This document shows positions 34,289 to 47,406 of a stretch of DNA of 64,000 nt, piece after piece. The translations under genes were made by a program, and so were the position numbers. Below the pieces are notes generated by a model, which was not told where the DNA came from, did no database searches, and saw only the letters and a list, made by a program, of their open reading frames with translations. The stretch comes from Conchocele bisecta (Eukaryota > Mollusca > Bivalvia > Lucinida > Thyasiridae). Positions within the stretch are counted from its first letter, which is position 1. Every line of letters begins with the position of its first letter. The DNA is taken from positions 77,149,817 through 77,213,816 of the forward strand of contig CM055278.1 of NCBI GenBank assembly GCA_029237695.1, given 5' to 3'.

Positions 34289-36100
34289 GGGGTGGGTATC
34301 ATAAGCTGGGTGTGGATATCACACAGCGGTGTGGTAATCATAGGATGGGTGTCGGTATCACACATCGGTTTGGTTATCATAGGATGGGTGGGGGCATCAC
34401 ACAGCGGGGGTGGGTATCATAAGCTGGGTGTGGATATCACACAGCGGTGTGGTTAACATAGGATGGGTGTGGGTATCACACAGCGGGGGTGGGTATCATA
34501 GGCTTGGTGTGGGTATCACACAGCGATGTGGTTATCATAGCGGCGTGGGTATCACACAGCGGGGAAGGGTATCACACAGCGGGGGTGGGTATCATAGGCT
34601 GGGTGGGGGTATCACACAGCGGGGGTGGGCATCATAGTATGGTGGGGGTATCACACATCGGTGTGGGTATCACACAGCCGGGGTTGGGATCACACAGCGG
34701 TGATGGGTATTATAGGCTGGGTGTGGGTATCACACAGCGGGGGTGGGTATCATAGGCTGGGTGTGGGTATCAGACAGCGGGGGTGGGTATCATAGGCTGC
34801 GTGTTGGCTTTACACAGCGGGGGTGGGTATCATATGCTGGGTGGGGGTATCACACAGCGGTGTGGGTATCACACAGCGGGGGTGGGGATCACACAGCGGG
34901 GGTGGGTATCAAAGGCTAGGTGGGGGTATCACACAGCGGAGGTGGGTATCATTGGTTGGGCGCTGGGATCACACTGCGGGGGTGGGTATCATAGGCTGGG
35001 TGTGGTTATCACAAAGCGGTGTGGTTATCATAGGATGGCTGTGGGTATCACACAGCGGTGTGGTTATCATAGGATGGGTGTGGGTATCACACAGCGGGGG
35101 TGGGTATCATAGGCTGGGTGTGGGCATCACACAGTGGTGTGGTTAACATAGGATGGGTGTGGGTATCACACAGCGGGGGTGGGGATCACACAGCGGGGGT
35201 GGGTATCAAAGGCTAGGTGGGGGTATCACACAGCGGAGGTGGGTATCATTGGTTGGGCGCTGGGATCACACTGCGGGGGTGGGTATCATAGGCTGGGTGT
35301 GGTTATCACAAAGCGGTGTGGTTATCATAAGATGGCTGTGGGTATCACACAGCGGTGTGGTTATCATAGGATGGGTGTGGGTATCACACAGCGGGTGCGG
35401 GTATCATAGGCTGGGGGTGGGTATCACACAGCGGGGTTGGGTATCATAAGCTGGGTGTGGATATCACACAGCGGTGTGGTTATCATAGGATGGGTGTGGG
35501 TATCACACAGCGGTGTGGTTATCATAGGATTGGTGAGGACATCCCACAGCGGGGGTGGGTATGGTATCATAGCTGGTTGGGTGTGTATCACACAGCGGGG
35601 GTGGGTATCATAGCTGGGTGGGAGCTTGGGACTGGCGGGGTGATCATTTAGGGCTGGGATGGGGTATCACACAGTGGGTATATAGCTGGGGGTTGGTATC
35701 ACACAGGTAGTACATAGGTGGGTGGAGGTACACAGTTGGGGTGGGTCTAAGGTGGGTGTAGGCATCACACGTCTGTGGGTATCACACAGCGGGGTGGGGG
35801 ATCATAGGCTGGGTGTGGGGTCCATTCACACAGGGGGTGGGTCGGTTGGGGTATCATAGGCTGGGTGGGGGTGTCACACAGCCAGGGTGGTTATCATGGC
35901 TGGGCGGGTGTCACAGCGGGGTGGGTCATAGGTGGGTGGGTATACAGCGGGTGGGTATCATAGGTTGGGTGGGGGTATTACACAGCGGGGTGGGTATATA
36001 GGCTGGGTGGGGGTATCACACAGCGGGGGGTGGGTATCATAGGCTGGGTGTGGGGTATCACTCTGCGGGGGTGGGTATCGTAGGCTGGGTGGGGGTATCA
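34289..36100 (+). repeat. Higher-order block X, copy 2
   Basis: Matches 27849-29700. It includes an internal tandem duplication of about 297 bp marked by GGTTGGGCGCTGGGATC at about 34954 and 35251. Positions 35560-35960 are degraded although copy 1 is regular there. Confidence 0.75.
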
Positions 36101-36545
36101 CACAGCGGGTGGGTATCATAGGCTGGGTGTGGGGATCACACAGCTGGTGGTGGGTATCACACAGCGGGGGTGGGTATCACACAGCGGGGTGGGTATCACA
36201 AAACAGGAGTGGGTATCAAAGGCTGGGTGTGGGTATCCAACAGCGGGGGTGGGTATCAAGAGCTGGGTGTGGGGATCACACAGCTTGGGAGGGTATTATA
36301 GGCTGGGTGTGGATATCACACAGCGGGGGTGGATATCACACAGCGGGGGTGGGTATCATATGCTGGGTGGGTGTATCACACAGCGGGGTGGGTATCATAG
36401 ACTGGGTGGGGGTATCACACAGCGGGGTGGGTATCATAGGCTGGGTGGGGGTATCACACAGCGGGGTGGGTATCATACTCTGGGTGGGGGTATCACACAG
36501 CGGGGGTGGGTATCATAGGCTGGGTGGGGGTATCACACAGCGCGG

Positions 36546-38300
36546 GTGGGTATCATAGGCTGGGTGTGGGTATCTCACAGCGGGGTGAGTATCATAGGCT
36601 CGGTGTGGGTATCACACAGCTGGGGTGGGTATCATAGGCTGGGTGTGGGTATCATAGGGTGGGTGTGGGTATCACACAGCGGGGATGGGTATCATAGGCT
36701 GGATGTGGGGATCACACAGCTGGGGTGGGTATCATAGGTTGGGTGTGGGTATCACACAGCGGGTGCGGGTATCATTGGTTTGGTGTGGGTTTCACACAGC
36801 GGGGGTGGGTATCATAGGCTGGGTTTGGGGATCACACAGCGAGGGGTGGGTATCATAGGCTGGGTGTTGGTATCACACAGCGGGGGTTGGTATCATAGGC
36901 TGGGTGTGGGTATCACAAAGCGGGGTGGGTATCATAGGCTGTGTGTGGGTATCAGACAGCGTGGTGGGTATCATAGGCTGGGTGTGGGTATCACACAGCG
37001 GGGGTGGGTATCATAGGCTGCGTGTGGGTATCAGACAGTGGGGGTGGGTGGGTATCATAAGCTGGGTGGGGGTATCATACAGCGGTGTGGGTATCACACA
37101 GCGGGGGTAGGGAATCACACAGCGGGGGTGGGTATCATAGGTGGTGTGGTATCATAGGCTGGGTGTGGTATCACATAGCGGTGTGGGTATCACACAGCGG
37201 AGGTGTGGGTATACACAGCGGGGTGGGTATCATTGGTTGGGTGTGGTTTATCACACAGCGGTGTGGTTATCATAGTATGGGTGTGGGTATCACACATCGG
37301 TGTGGTTATCATAGGATGGGTGGGGTATCACACAGCGAGGGTTGGTATCATAGGCTGGGTGTGGATATCACACAGCGGTGTGGTTATCATAGTTTGGGTG
37401 GGGGTATCACACAGCGGTGTTGGTATCACACAGCGGGGGTGTGGATCACACAGCCGGCGTGTGTAACATAGTCTGGGTGTGGGCATCACACAGCGGGGGT
37501 GGGTATCATAGGCTGGGTGGGGGTATCACACAGCGGTGTCGGTATCACACAGCGGGTGTGGGGATCACACAGCCGGGGTGGGTATCATAGGCTGGGTGAG
37601 GGTATCACACAGCGGGGGTGGGTATCATAGGCTGGGTGTCGGGATCACACAGCGGGGTGTGTATCATTGGCTGTGTGTAGGTATCACACAGCGGGGTTGG
37701 TTAGTATAGGCTGGGTGTGGGTATCACAAAGCGGTGTGATTATCATAGGATGGGTGGGGGTATCACACAGCAGGGGTGGGTATCATAGGCTGGGTGTAGG
37801 TATCAGACAGCGGTGTGGTTATCATAGGATGTGTGGGAGTATCACACAGCAGTGTGGGTATCACACAGGGGGGTGGGGATCACACAGCCGGGGTGTGTAA
37901 CATTGGCTGGGTGTGGGTATCACACAGCGGGGTGGGTATCATAGGCTGGGTGTGGGTATCACACAGCGGGGTTGGGTATCATAGGCTTGGTGTGGGTATC
38001 ACACAGCGGGGGTGGGTATCACACAGCCGGGGTGTGTAACATAGTCTGGGTGTGGGTATCACACAGCGGGGGTGGGTATCATAGGCTGGGTGGGGGTATC
38101 ACACAGCGGTGTCGGTATCACACAGCAGGTGGGGGAATCACACAGCGGGGTGTGTATCATAGGCTGGGTGTGGGTATCACACAGAGGGGTGGGTATCATA
38201 GGCTGGGTGTGGTTATCACACGGCGGGGGTGTGTATCATAGGCTGGGTGTGGGTATCACACAGCTGGGGTGGGTATCATAGGCTGGGTGTGGGTATCACA
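36546..38300 (+). repeat. Higher-order block Y, copy 3
   Basis: Nearly identical to 30161-31950 unit for unit. Parts of its right half recur at about 38668-38960, 40260-40530, 41340-41640, 42152-42400 and 42750-43050. Confidence 0.8.
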
Positions 38301-39499
38301 CAGCGGGGGGGTGTATTATAGACTGGGTGTGGGTATCACACTTGGGGGTTGTGGGTATCATAGGCTGGATGTGGGTATCACACAGCGGGGTGGGTATCAT
38401 AGGCTGGGATGGGTATCATAGGCTGTGTGTGGGTATCAGACAGCGGGGTGGGTATCATAGGCTGGGTGTGGGTATCACACAGCGGGGGTGGGTATCATAG
38501 GCTGCGTGTGGGTATCAGACAGCGGGGGTGGGTATCATAGGCTGGGTGTGGGTATCATAGTGTGGGTGTGGGTATCACACAGCGGGGATGGGTATCATAG
38601 GCTGGATGTGGGGATCACACAGCTGGGGTGGGTATCATAGGCTGGGTGTGGGTATCACACACCGGGTGTGGGTATCACACAGCGGGGGTGTGGGTATCAC
38701 ACAGCGGGGGTGGGTATCATAGGTTGGGTGTGGTTTATCACACAGCGGTGTGGTTATCATAGTATGGGTGCTGGTATCACACAGCGGTGTGGTTATCATA
38801 GGATGGGTGGGATATCACACAGCGAGGGTCGGTATCATAGGCTGGGTGTGCATATCACACAGCGGTGTGGTTATCATAGTTTGGGTGGGGGTATCACACA
38901 GCGGTGTTGGTATCACACAGCGGGGGTGTGGATCACACAGCCGGGGTGTGTAACATAGTCTGGGTGTGGGTATCACGCAGCGGGGGTGGGTATCATAGGC
39001 TGGGTGACGGTATCCCACAGCGGTGTCGGTATCACACAGCGGGTGTGGGGATCACACAGCCGGGGTGGGTATCATAGGCTGGGTCGGGGTATCACACAGC
39101 GGGGGTGGGTATCATAGGCTGGGTGTCGGGATCACACAGCTGGGTGGGTATCATAGGCTGTGTGTAGGTATCACACAGCGGGGTTGGTTAGTATAGGCTG
39201 AGTGTGGGTATCACAAAGCGGTGTGGTTATCATAGGATGGGTGGGGGTATCACACAGCATGGGTGGGTATCATAGGCTGGGTATGGGGATCACACAGCGG
39301 GGGTGGGTATCATAGGCTGGGTGAGGGTATCACACAGCGGGGGTGGGTATCATAGGCTGGTTGTGGGTATCACACAGCGGGGGTGGGTATCATAGGCTGG
39401 ATGTGAGTATCTCACAGCGGGGTGGGTATCATAGACTGGGTGTGGGTATCACACAGCGGGGTGGGTATCATAGGCTGGCTGTGGGGATCACACAGCTGG

Positions 39500-39740
39500 G
39501 GTGGGTATCACATGCTGGGTGTGGGTATCACACAGCGGGGTGGGTATCATAGGCTGGATGTGGGGATCACACAGCTGGGGTGGGTATCACATGCTGGGTG
39601 TGGGTATCACACAGCGGGGTGGGTATCATAGGCTGGATGTGGGGATCACACAGCGGTGGTGGGTATCATTGGCTGGGTGTGGGTTTCACACAGCGGGGGT
39701 GGGTATCATAGGCTGGGTGTGGGGATCACACAGCTGGGGT
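39500..39740 (+). repeat. Local satellite duplication, partner at 40638-40870
   Basis: The run of units with GGGTATCACATGCTGGGTGT, GGCTGGATGTGGGG and CATTGGCTGGGTGTGGGTTT repeats 1137 bp downstream. Confidence 0.7.
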
Positions 39741-42700
39741 GGGCATCATAGGCTGGGTGTGTGTATCATACGGCGGGGGTGGGTATCACACAGCGGGGGT
39801 GGGTATCATAGGCTGGGTGTGGGTATCACACAGCGGGGGTGGGTTATCATAGGCTGTGTGGGTATCACACAGCTGGGGTGGGTATCATAGGCTGGGTGTG
39901 GGTATCACACAGCGGGGGGGGGTGTATTATAGGCTGGGTGAGGGTATCACACAATGGGTGTGGGTATCATAGGCTGTGTGTGGGTATCAGACAGCGTGGT
40001 GGGTATCATAGGCTGGGTGTGGGTATCACACAGCGGGGTGTATCATAGGCTGCGTGTGGGTATCAGACGTTGTGGGGGGGGGGGGTGGGTATCATAAGCT
40101 GGGTGGAGGTATCATACAGCGGTGTGGGTATCACACAGCGGGGGTAGGAATCACACAGCGGGGTGGGTATCATAGGTTGGTGTGGTCTATCATAGGCTGG
40201 GTGTGGGTATCACATAGGGGCGGGTGTGGGTATCACACAGCGGGGGTGGGTATCATAGGTGGGTGTGGTTATCACACAGCGGTGTGGTTATCATAGTATG
40301 GGTGTGGGTATCACACAGCGGTGTGGTTATCATAGTATGGGTGTGGGTATCACACAGCGGTGTGGTTATCATAGGATGGGTGGGGTATCACACAGCGAGG
40401 GTTGGTATCATAGGCTGGGTGTGGATATCACACAGCGGTGTGGTTATCATAGTTTGGGTGGGGGTATCACACAGCGGTGTTGGTATCACATAGCGGGGGT
40501 GTGGATCACACAGCCGGCGTGTGTAACATTGTCTGGGTGTGGGTATCACACAGCGGGGGTGGGTATCATAGGCTGGGTGGGGGTATCACACAGCGGGGTG
40601 GGTATCATAGGCTGGCTGTGGGGATCACACAGCTGGGGTGGGTATCACATGCTGGGTGTGGGTATCACACAGCGGGGTGGGTATCATAGGCTGGATGTGG
40701 GGATCACACAGCTGGGGTGGGTATCACATGCTGGGTGTGGGTATCACACAGCGGGGTGGGTATCATAGGCTGGATGTGGGGATCACACAGCGGTGGTGGG
40801 TATCATTGGCTGGGTGTGGGTTTCACACAGCGGGGGTGGGTATCATAGGCTGGGTGTGGGATCACACAGCTGGGTGGGTGGGCATCATAGGCTGGGTGTG
40901 TGTATCATACGGCGGGGGAGGTGGGTATCACACAGCGGGGTGGGTATCATAGGCTGGGTGTGGGTATCACACAGCGGGGGTGGTATCATAGGCTGGGTGT
41001 GGGTATCACACAGCTGGGTGGGTGGGTATCATAGGCTGGGTGTGGGTATCACACAGCGGGGGGGGGGTGTATTATAGGCTGGGTGAGGGTATCACACAAT
41101 GGGTGTGGGTATCATAGGCTGTGTGTGGGTATAGACAGTGGTGGGTATCATAGGCTGGGTGTGGGTATCACACAGCGGGGGTGGGTATCATAGGCTGCGT
41201 GTGGGTATCAGACAGTTGGGGGGGGGGGTGGGTATCATAAGCTGGGTGGAGGTATCATACAGCGGTGTGGGTATCACACAGCGGGGGTAGGAATCACACA
41301 GCGGGGTGGGTATCATAGGTTGGTGTGGTATCATAGGCTGGGTGTGGGTATCACATAGCGGGTGTGGGTATCACACAGCGGGGGTGGGTATCATAGGTTG
41401 GGTGTGGTTTATCACACAGCGGTGTGGTTATCATAGTATGGGTGTGGGTATCACACAGCGGTGTGGTTATCATAGGATGGGTGGGGTATCACACAGCGAG
41501 GGTTGGTATCATAGGCTGGGTGTGGATATCACACAGCGGTGTGGTTATCATAGTTTGGGTGGGGGTATCACACAGCGGTGTTGGTATCACACAGCGGGGG
41601 TGTGGATCACACAGCCGGCGTGTGTAACATTGTCTGGGTGTGGGTATCACACAGCGGGGGTGGGTATCATAGGCTGGGTGGGGGTATCACACAGCGGTGT
41701 CGGTATCACACAGCGGGTGTGGGGCTCACACAGCCGGGGTGGGTATCATAGGCTGGGTGTCGGGATCACACAGCTGGGTGGGTATCATAGGCTGTGTGTA
41801 GGTATCACACAGCGGGGTTGGTTAGTATAGGCTGGGTGTGGATATCACAAAGCGGTGTGGTTATCATAGGATGGGTGGGGGTATCACACAGCAGGGGTGG
41901 GTATCATAGGCTGGGTGTGGGTATCAGACAGCGGTGTGGTTATCATAGGATGTGTGGGAGTATCACACAGCAGTGTGGGTATCACACAGGGGTTGGGGTG
42001 GGGATCACACAGCCGGGGTGTGTAACATTGGCTGGGTGTGGTTATCACACAGCGGGGTTGGGTATCATAGGCTTGGTGTTGGTATCACACAGCGGGGGTG
42101 GGTATTCACACAGCCAGGCCTGTGTAACATAGTCCTGGGTGTGGGTATCACACAGCGGGGGTGGGTATCATAGGCTGGGTGGGGGTATCACACAGCGGTG
42201 TCGGTATCACACAGCAGGTGGGGGAATCACACAGCGGGGTGTGTATCATAGGCTGGGTTTGGGTATCACACAGAGGGGTGGGTATCATAGGCTGGGTGTG
42301 GGTATCACACGGCGGGGGTGTGTATCATAGGCTGGGTGTGGGTATCACACAGCTGGGGTGGGTATCATAGGCTGGGTGTGGGTATTACACAGCGGGGGTG
42401 TGTATTATAGGCTGGGTGTGGGTATCACACATGGGGTGTGGGTATCATAGGCTGGATGTGGGTATCACACAGCGGGGTGGGTATCATAGGCTGGGATGGG
42501 TATCATAGGCTGTGTGTGGGTATCAGACAGCGGGGTGGGTATCATAGGCTGGGTGTGGGTATCACACAGCGGGGGGTGGGTATCATAGGCTGCGTGTGGG
42601 TCAGACAGCGGGGGTGGGTATCATAAGCTGGGTGGGGGTATCATACAGCGGTGTGGGTATCACACAGTGGGGGTAGGGATCACACAGCGGGGGTGGGTAT

Positions 42701-45700
42701 CATAGGTTGGTGTGGGTATCATAGGCTGGGTGTGGGTATCACACAGCGGGTGTGGGTATCACACAGCGGGGGTGTGGGTATCACACAGCGGGGGTGGGTA
42801 TCATAGGTTGGGTGTGGTTTATCACACAGCGGTGTGGTTACCATAGTATGGGTGTGGGTATCACACAGCGGTGTGGTTATCATAGGATGGGTGGGATATC
42901 ACACAGCGAGGGTTGGTATCATAGGCTGGGTGTGCATATCACACAGCGGTGTGGTTATCATAGTTTGGGTGGGGGTATCACACAGCGGTGTTGTATCACA
43001 CAGTGGGGGTGATGGTGGATCACACAGCCGGGGTGTGTAACATAGTCTGGGTGGTGGGTATCACGCAGCTGGGGAGGGGTGGATATCATAGGCTGGTGGG
43101 GTATCCATCCCAAAGCGGTGTCGGTATCACACAGCAGGTGCGGGGATCACACAGCCGGGTGGGTGGGTATCATAGACTGGGTGGGGTATCACACAGCGGG
43201 GGTGGGTAGGGTCATAGGCTGGGTGTCGGGATCACACAGCGGGTGGGTGGGTATCATAGGCTGTGTGTAGGTATCACACAGCGGGGTTGGTTAGTATAGG
43301 CTGAGTGTGGGTATCACAAAGCGGTGTGGTTATCATAGGATGGGTGGGGGTATCACACAGCAGGGGTGGGTATCATAGGCTAGGTGTGGGTATCACACAG
43401 CGGTGTGGTTATCATAGGATGTGTGGGAGTATCACACACATCAGTGTGGGTATCACACAGGGGGGTGGGGATCACACAGCTGGGGTGTGTAGCATAGGCT
43501 GGGTGTGGGTATCACACAGCGGGGTGGGTATCATAGGCTGGGTGGGGGTATCACACAGCGGTGTGGGGATCACACAGCGGGTGTGGGGATCACACAGCGG
43601 GGGTAGTTAGTATAGGCTGGGTGTGGGTATCACACATCGGTGTGGTTATCATAGGATGGGTGGGGGTATCACACAGCAGGGGTGGGTATCATAGGCTGGG
43701 TGTGGGTATCACACAGCTTTGTGGTTATCATAGGATGTGTGGGAGTATCACACATCAGTGTGGGTATCACACAGCGGGGTGGGGATCACACAGCCGGGAT
43801 GTGTAACATAGGCTGGGTGTGGGTATCACACAGCGGGGTGGGTATCATAGGCTGGGTGTGTGTATCACAGAGCGGGGTTTGTTATCATAGGCTGGGTGTG
43901 GGTATCACACAGCGGGGGTGGGTATCATAGGCTGGGTGTGGGGATCACACAGCGGGGGTGGGTATCATAGGCTGGGTGGGGGTATCACACAGCGGGTGTG
44001 GGTATCATAGGCTGGTTTTGGGTATCACACAGCGGGGGTGGGTATTATAGGCTGGGTGTGAGTATCTCACAGCGAGGTGGGTATCATAGGCTGGGTGTGG
44101 GTATCACACAGCGGGGTGGGTATCATAGGCTGGGTGTGGGTATCACACTGCGGGGGTGGGTATCATAGGCTGGGTGTGGGTATCACACAGAGGGGTGGGT
44201 ATTATAGGCTCGGTGTGGGTATATCACAGCTGGGGTGGGTATCATAGGCTGGGTGTGGGTATCATAGGCTGGGTGGGGGAATCACTCAGCGGGGTGTGTA
44301 TCATAGGCTGGGTGTGGGTATCACACAGAGGGGTGGGTATCATAGGCTGGGTGTGGGTATCACACGGCGGGGGTGTGTATCATAGGCTGGGTGTGGGTAT
44401 CACACAGCTGGGGTGGGTATCATAGGCTGGGTGTGGGTATCACACAGCTGGGGTGTGTATTATAGGCTGGGTGTGGGTATCACACAGCGGGTGTGGGTAT
44501 CATAGGCTGGATGTGGGTATCAGTCAGCGGGGTGGGTATCATAGGCTGTGTGTGGGTATCAGACAGCGGTGTGGTATCATAGGCTGGGGGTGGGTATCAT
44601 AGGCTGTGTGTGGGTATCAGACAGCGGGGGTGGGTATCATAGGCTGGGTGTGGGTATCACACAGCGGTGTGGGTATCATAGGCTGGGGGTGGGTATCATA
44701 GGCTGTGTGTGGGTATCAGACAGCGGGGGTGGGTATCATAGGCTGGGTGTGGGTATCACACAGCGGGGGTTGGTATCATAGGCTCCGTGTGGGTATCAGA
44801 CAGCGGGGGTGGGTATCATAGGCTGGGTGTATCATACAGCGTGTAGGTATCACAAAGCGGGGGTAGGGATCACACAGCGGGGGTGGGTATCATAGGTTGG
44901 TGTGGGTATCATAGGCTGGGAGTGGGTATCACACAGCGGTGTGGGTATCATAGGCTGGGGGTGGGTATCATAGGCTGTGTGTGGGTATCAGACAGCGGGG
45001 GTGGGTATCATAGGCTGGGTGTGGGTATCACACAGCTGGGGTTGGTATCATAGGCTCCGTGTGGGTATCAGACAGCGAGGGTGGGTATCATAGGCTGGGT
45101 GGGGGTATCATACAGCGGTGTAGGTATCACAAAGCGGGGGTAGGGATCACACAGCGGGGGTGGGTTGGATCATAGGTTGGTGTGGGTATCATAGGCTGGG
45201 AGTGGGTATCACACAGCGGGTGTGGGTATCACACAGGGGGTGTGGGTATCACACAGCGGGGGTGGGTATCATAGGCTGGGTGTGGTTTATCACACAGCGG
45301 TATGGTTATCATAGTATGGGTGTGGGTATCACACAGCGGTGTGGTTATCATAGGACGGGTGGGGGTATCACACAGCGGGGGTTGGTATCATAGGCTGGGT
45401 GTGGGTATCACACAGCGGTGAGGTTATCATAGTTTTGGGTGGTTGTATCACACAGCGGTGTGCGTATCACACAGCGGGGGTGGGGATCACACAGCCGGGG
45501 TTTGTAACGTAGTCTGGGTGTGGGTATCACACAGCGGGGGTGGATATCATAGGCTGGGTGGGGGTATCACTCAGCGGTGTCGGTATCACACAACGGGTGT
45601 GGGGTTCATCAGCCGGGGTGGGTATCATAGGCTGGGTGGGGGTATCACACAGCGGGGGTGGGTATCATAGGCTGGGTGTGAGAATATCACAGAGGTGTGG

Positions 45701-47089
45701 GTATCATAGGCAGGGTGTGGGTATTACACAGCGGGGTGGGTATCATAGGCTGGGTGGTGGTATCACACAGCGGGGGTGGGTATCATAGGCTGGGTGTGGG
45801 TATCACACAGCGGTGTGGGTATCATAGGCTGGATGTGGGGATCACACAGCTGGGATGGGTATCATATGCTGGGTGTGGGTATCACACAGCGGGGTGGGTA
45901 TCATAGGCTGGATGTGGGGATCACACAGCAGAGGTGGGTATCATAGGCTGGGTGTGGGTATCACACAGCGGGGGTGGGTATCATAGGCTGGGTGTGGGTA
46001 TCACACAGTGGGGTGGGTTGGGTTATCATAGGCTGGGTGTGGGGATCACACAGCGGGGGTTGGTATCATAGACTGGGTGTGGGTATCACACAGCGGGGTT
46101 GGGTATCATAGGCTGGGTGTGGGGATCACACAGCGGGGGTTGGTATCATAGGCTGGGTGTGGGTATCACACAGCGGGGGTGGGTATTATAGGCTGGGTTT
46201 GGGGATCACACAGCTAGGATGGGTATCATAGGCTGGGTATGGGTATCACACAGCGGGGGTGGGTATCTCACAGCGGGGGTGTGTATCATAGGCTGGGTGG
46301 GGGTATCACACAGCGGGGTGGGTATCATTGGCTGGGTGTGGGTATCACACAGCGGGGGTGGGTATCATAGGCTGGTTGTGGGTATCACACAGGGGGGGTG
46401 GGTATCATAGGCTGGGTGGGGTATCACACAGCGGGGGTGGGTATCATAGGCTGGGTGGTGGTATCACACAGCGGGGTTGGTATCATAGGCTGGGTGGGGG
46501 TAGCACGCAGTGGGGGTGGGTATCATAGGCTGGGTGGGGGTATCACACAGCGGGGGTGGGTATCATAGGCTGGGTGGTGGTATCACACAGCGGGGGTTGG
46601 TATCATAGGCTGGGTGGGGGTAGCACGCAGTGGGGGTGGGTATCATAGGCTGGGTGTGGGGATCACACAGCGGGGGTTGGTAATGATAGTCTGGGTGTGG
46701 GTACACACAGCCGTGTGGTCATCACACAGCGGGGGTGGGGATCACACAGCGGGGGTGGATATCATAGACTGGGTATGGGTATCACACAGCGGTGTGGGTA
46801 TCACACTGCGGGGGTGGGTATCACACAGCGGGGTGGGTATCATAGGCTGGGTGTGGGGATCACACAGCGGGGTGGATATCATAGGCTGGGTGTGGGTATC
46901 ACACAGCGGGGGGTGGGTATCATAGGCTGGGTGGGGGAATCACACAGCGGGGGGTGGGTATCATAGGCTGGGTGCGGGTATCACACAGCAGGGGGTGGGT
47001 ATCATAGGCTGGGTGTGGGGATCACACAGCGGGTGGATATCATAGGCTGGGTGTGGGTATCACACAGCAGTCCGGACGTTTTCCGCAAA

Positions 47090-47342
47090 TCCAGCCCTTT
47101 GATTGGCTCGTAAAGACTCCGAGGACAACATTAGGACAATGAACACCATATTCGGAATCCGCGGACAATATGTGAAAGTTGTCCCTGATTCCGCACAGTG
47201 GATTCGTTGGAATGTGTAATCGGATACCGGGACTTTCCCATTTTGACGAAATGTGAAAGTTGTCCCACATAGCTGATTGGTCGGAACATGTGATCGGATA
47301 ACCCGGGAACATACGGGATTTCCCGAGGAATGTTAGTGAAAG
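47090..47342 (+). promoter_or_regulatory. Promoter-like region with two kappa-B sites and CCAAT boxes
   Basis: The sequence changes abruptly from satellite to a CpG-containing, mixed-composition region. Inverted CCAAT boxes (ATTGG) lie at 47102-47106 and 47276-47280. A segment beginning ATGTGAAAGTTGTCCC is duplicated with an offset of 81 bp (47170 and 47251). Each copy carries an ATCGGATA...CCGGGA stretch followed by a Rel/NF-kappaB-type site: GGGACTTTCC at 47229-47238 and GGGATTTCCC at 47315-47324. Both fit GGGRNNYYCC. ATG codons follow at 47343 and 47407. No TATA box is evident. The promoter role is inferred. Confidence 0.5.
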
Positions 47343-47405
47343 ATGGCAGCGGTCTTCAACTCGCCTGGAGAATTTGGTAGAACTATTATTAAATATAACG
47401 GATAA
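47343..47405 (+). CDS. Possible 20-codon upstream ORF
   Basis: ATG at 47343 in the context AAAGATGGC opens a 20-codon frame that stops at TAA 47403-47405, one base before the ATG of the candidate exon. If the transcript exists, this arrangement would favour reinitiation or attenuation. Alternatively the peptide is meaningless. No conservation evidence is available. Confidence 0.25.
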   Translation: MAAVFNSPGEFGRTIIKYNG

Positions 47406-47406
47406 A

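Larger units (their letters stand above)
26362..47070 (+). repeat. Large satellite array, about 40-bp unit (about 500 copies, 20.7 kb)
   Basis: The unit consists of two related 20-bp halves: half A is GGGTATCACACAGCGGGGGT and half B is GGGTATCATAGGCTGGGTGT. Units of 39-41 bp arise mainly from G-run length. Halves are sometimes reordered (A-A or B-B). Recurrent variants include GTGTGGTTATCATAGGATGG, TGTGTAACATAGTCTGGG and GTATCAGACAGC. The + strand is G-rich and C-poor with closely spaced GGG runs. No unrelated insert longer than about 40 bp was seen. I do not recognise this unit as a published satellite. Long frames (up to about 211 codons) on both strands are artefacts of stop-poor repeats. 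Confidence 0.97.

Noticed and set aside
26387..46966. Dozens of ORFs of 60-211 codons in the satellite, on both strands, encoding repetitive GYHRLGVGITQRGWVS-like peptides
   Set aside because: Every frame of the unit is stop-poor, and unit lengths of 39-41 bp shift frames freely. Homologous blocks do not preserve a single frame and there are no start, splice or domain signals.
26362..47070. CRISPR-like array
   Set aside because: There are no unique spacers. The repeats are contiguous 20/40-bp units in animal DNA.
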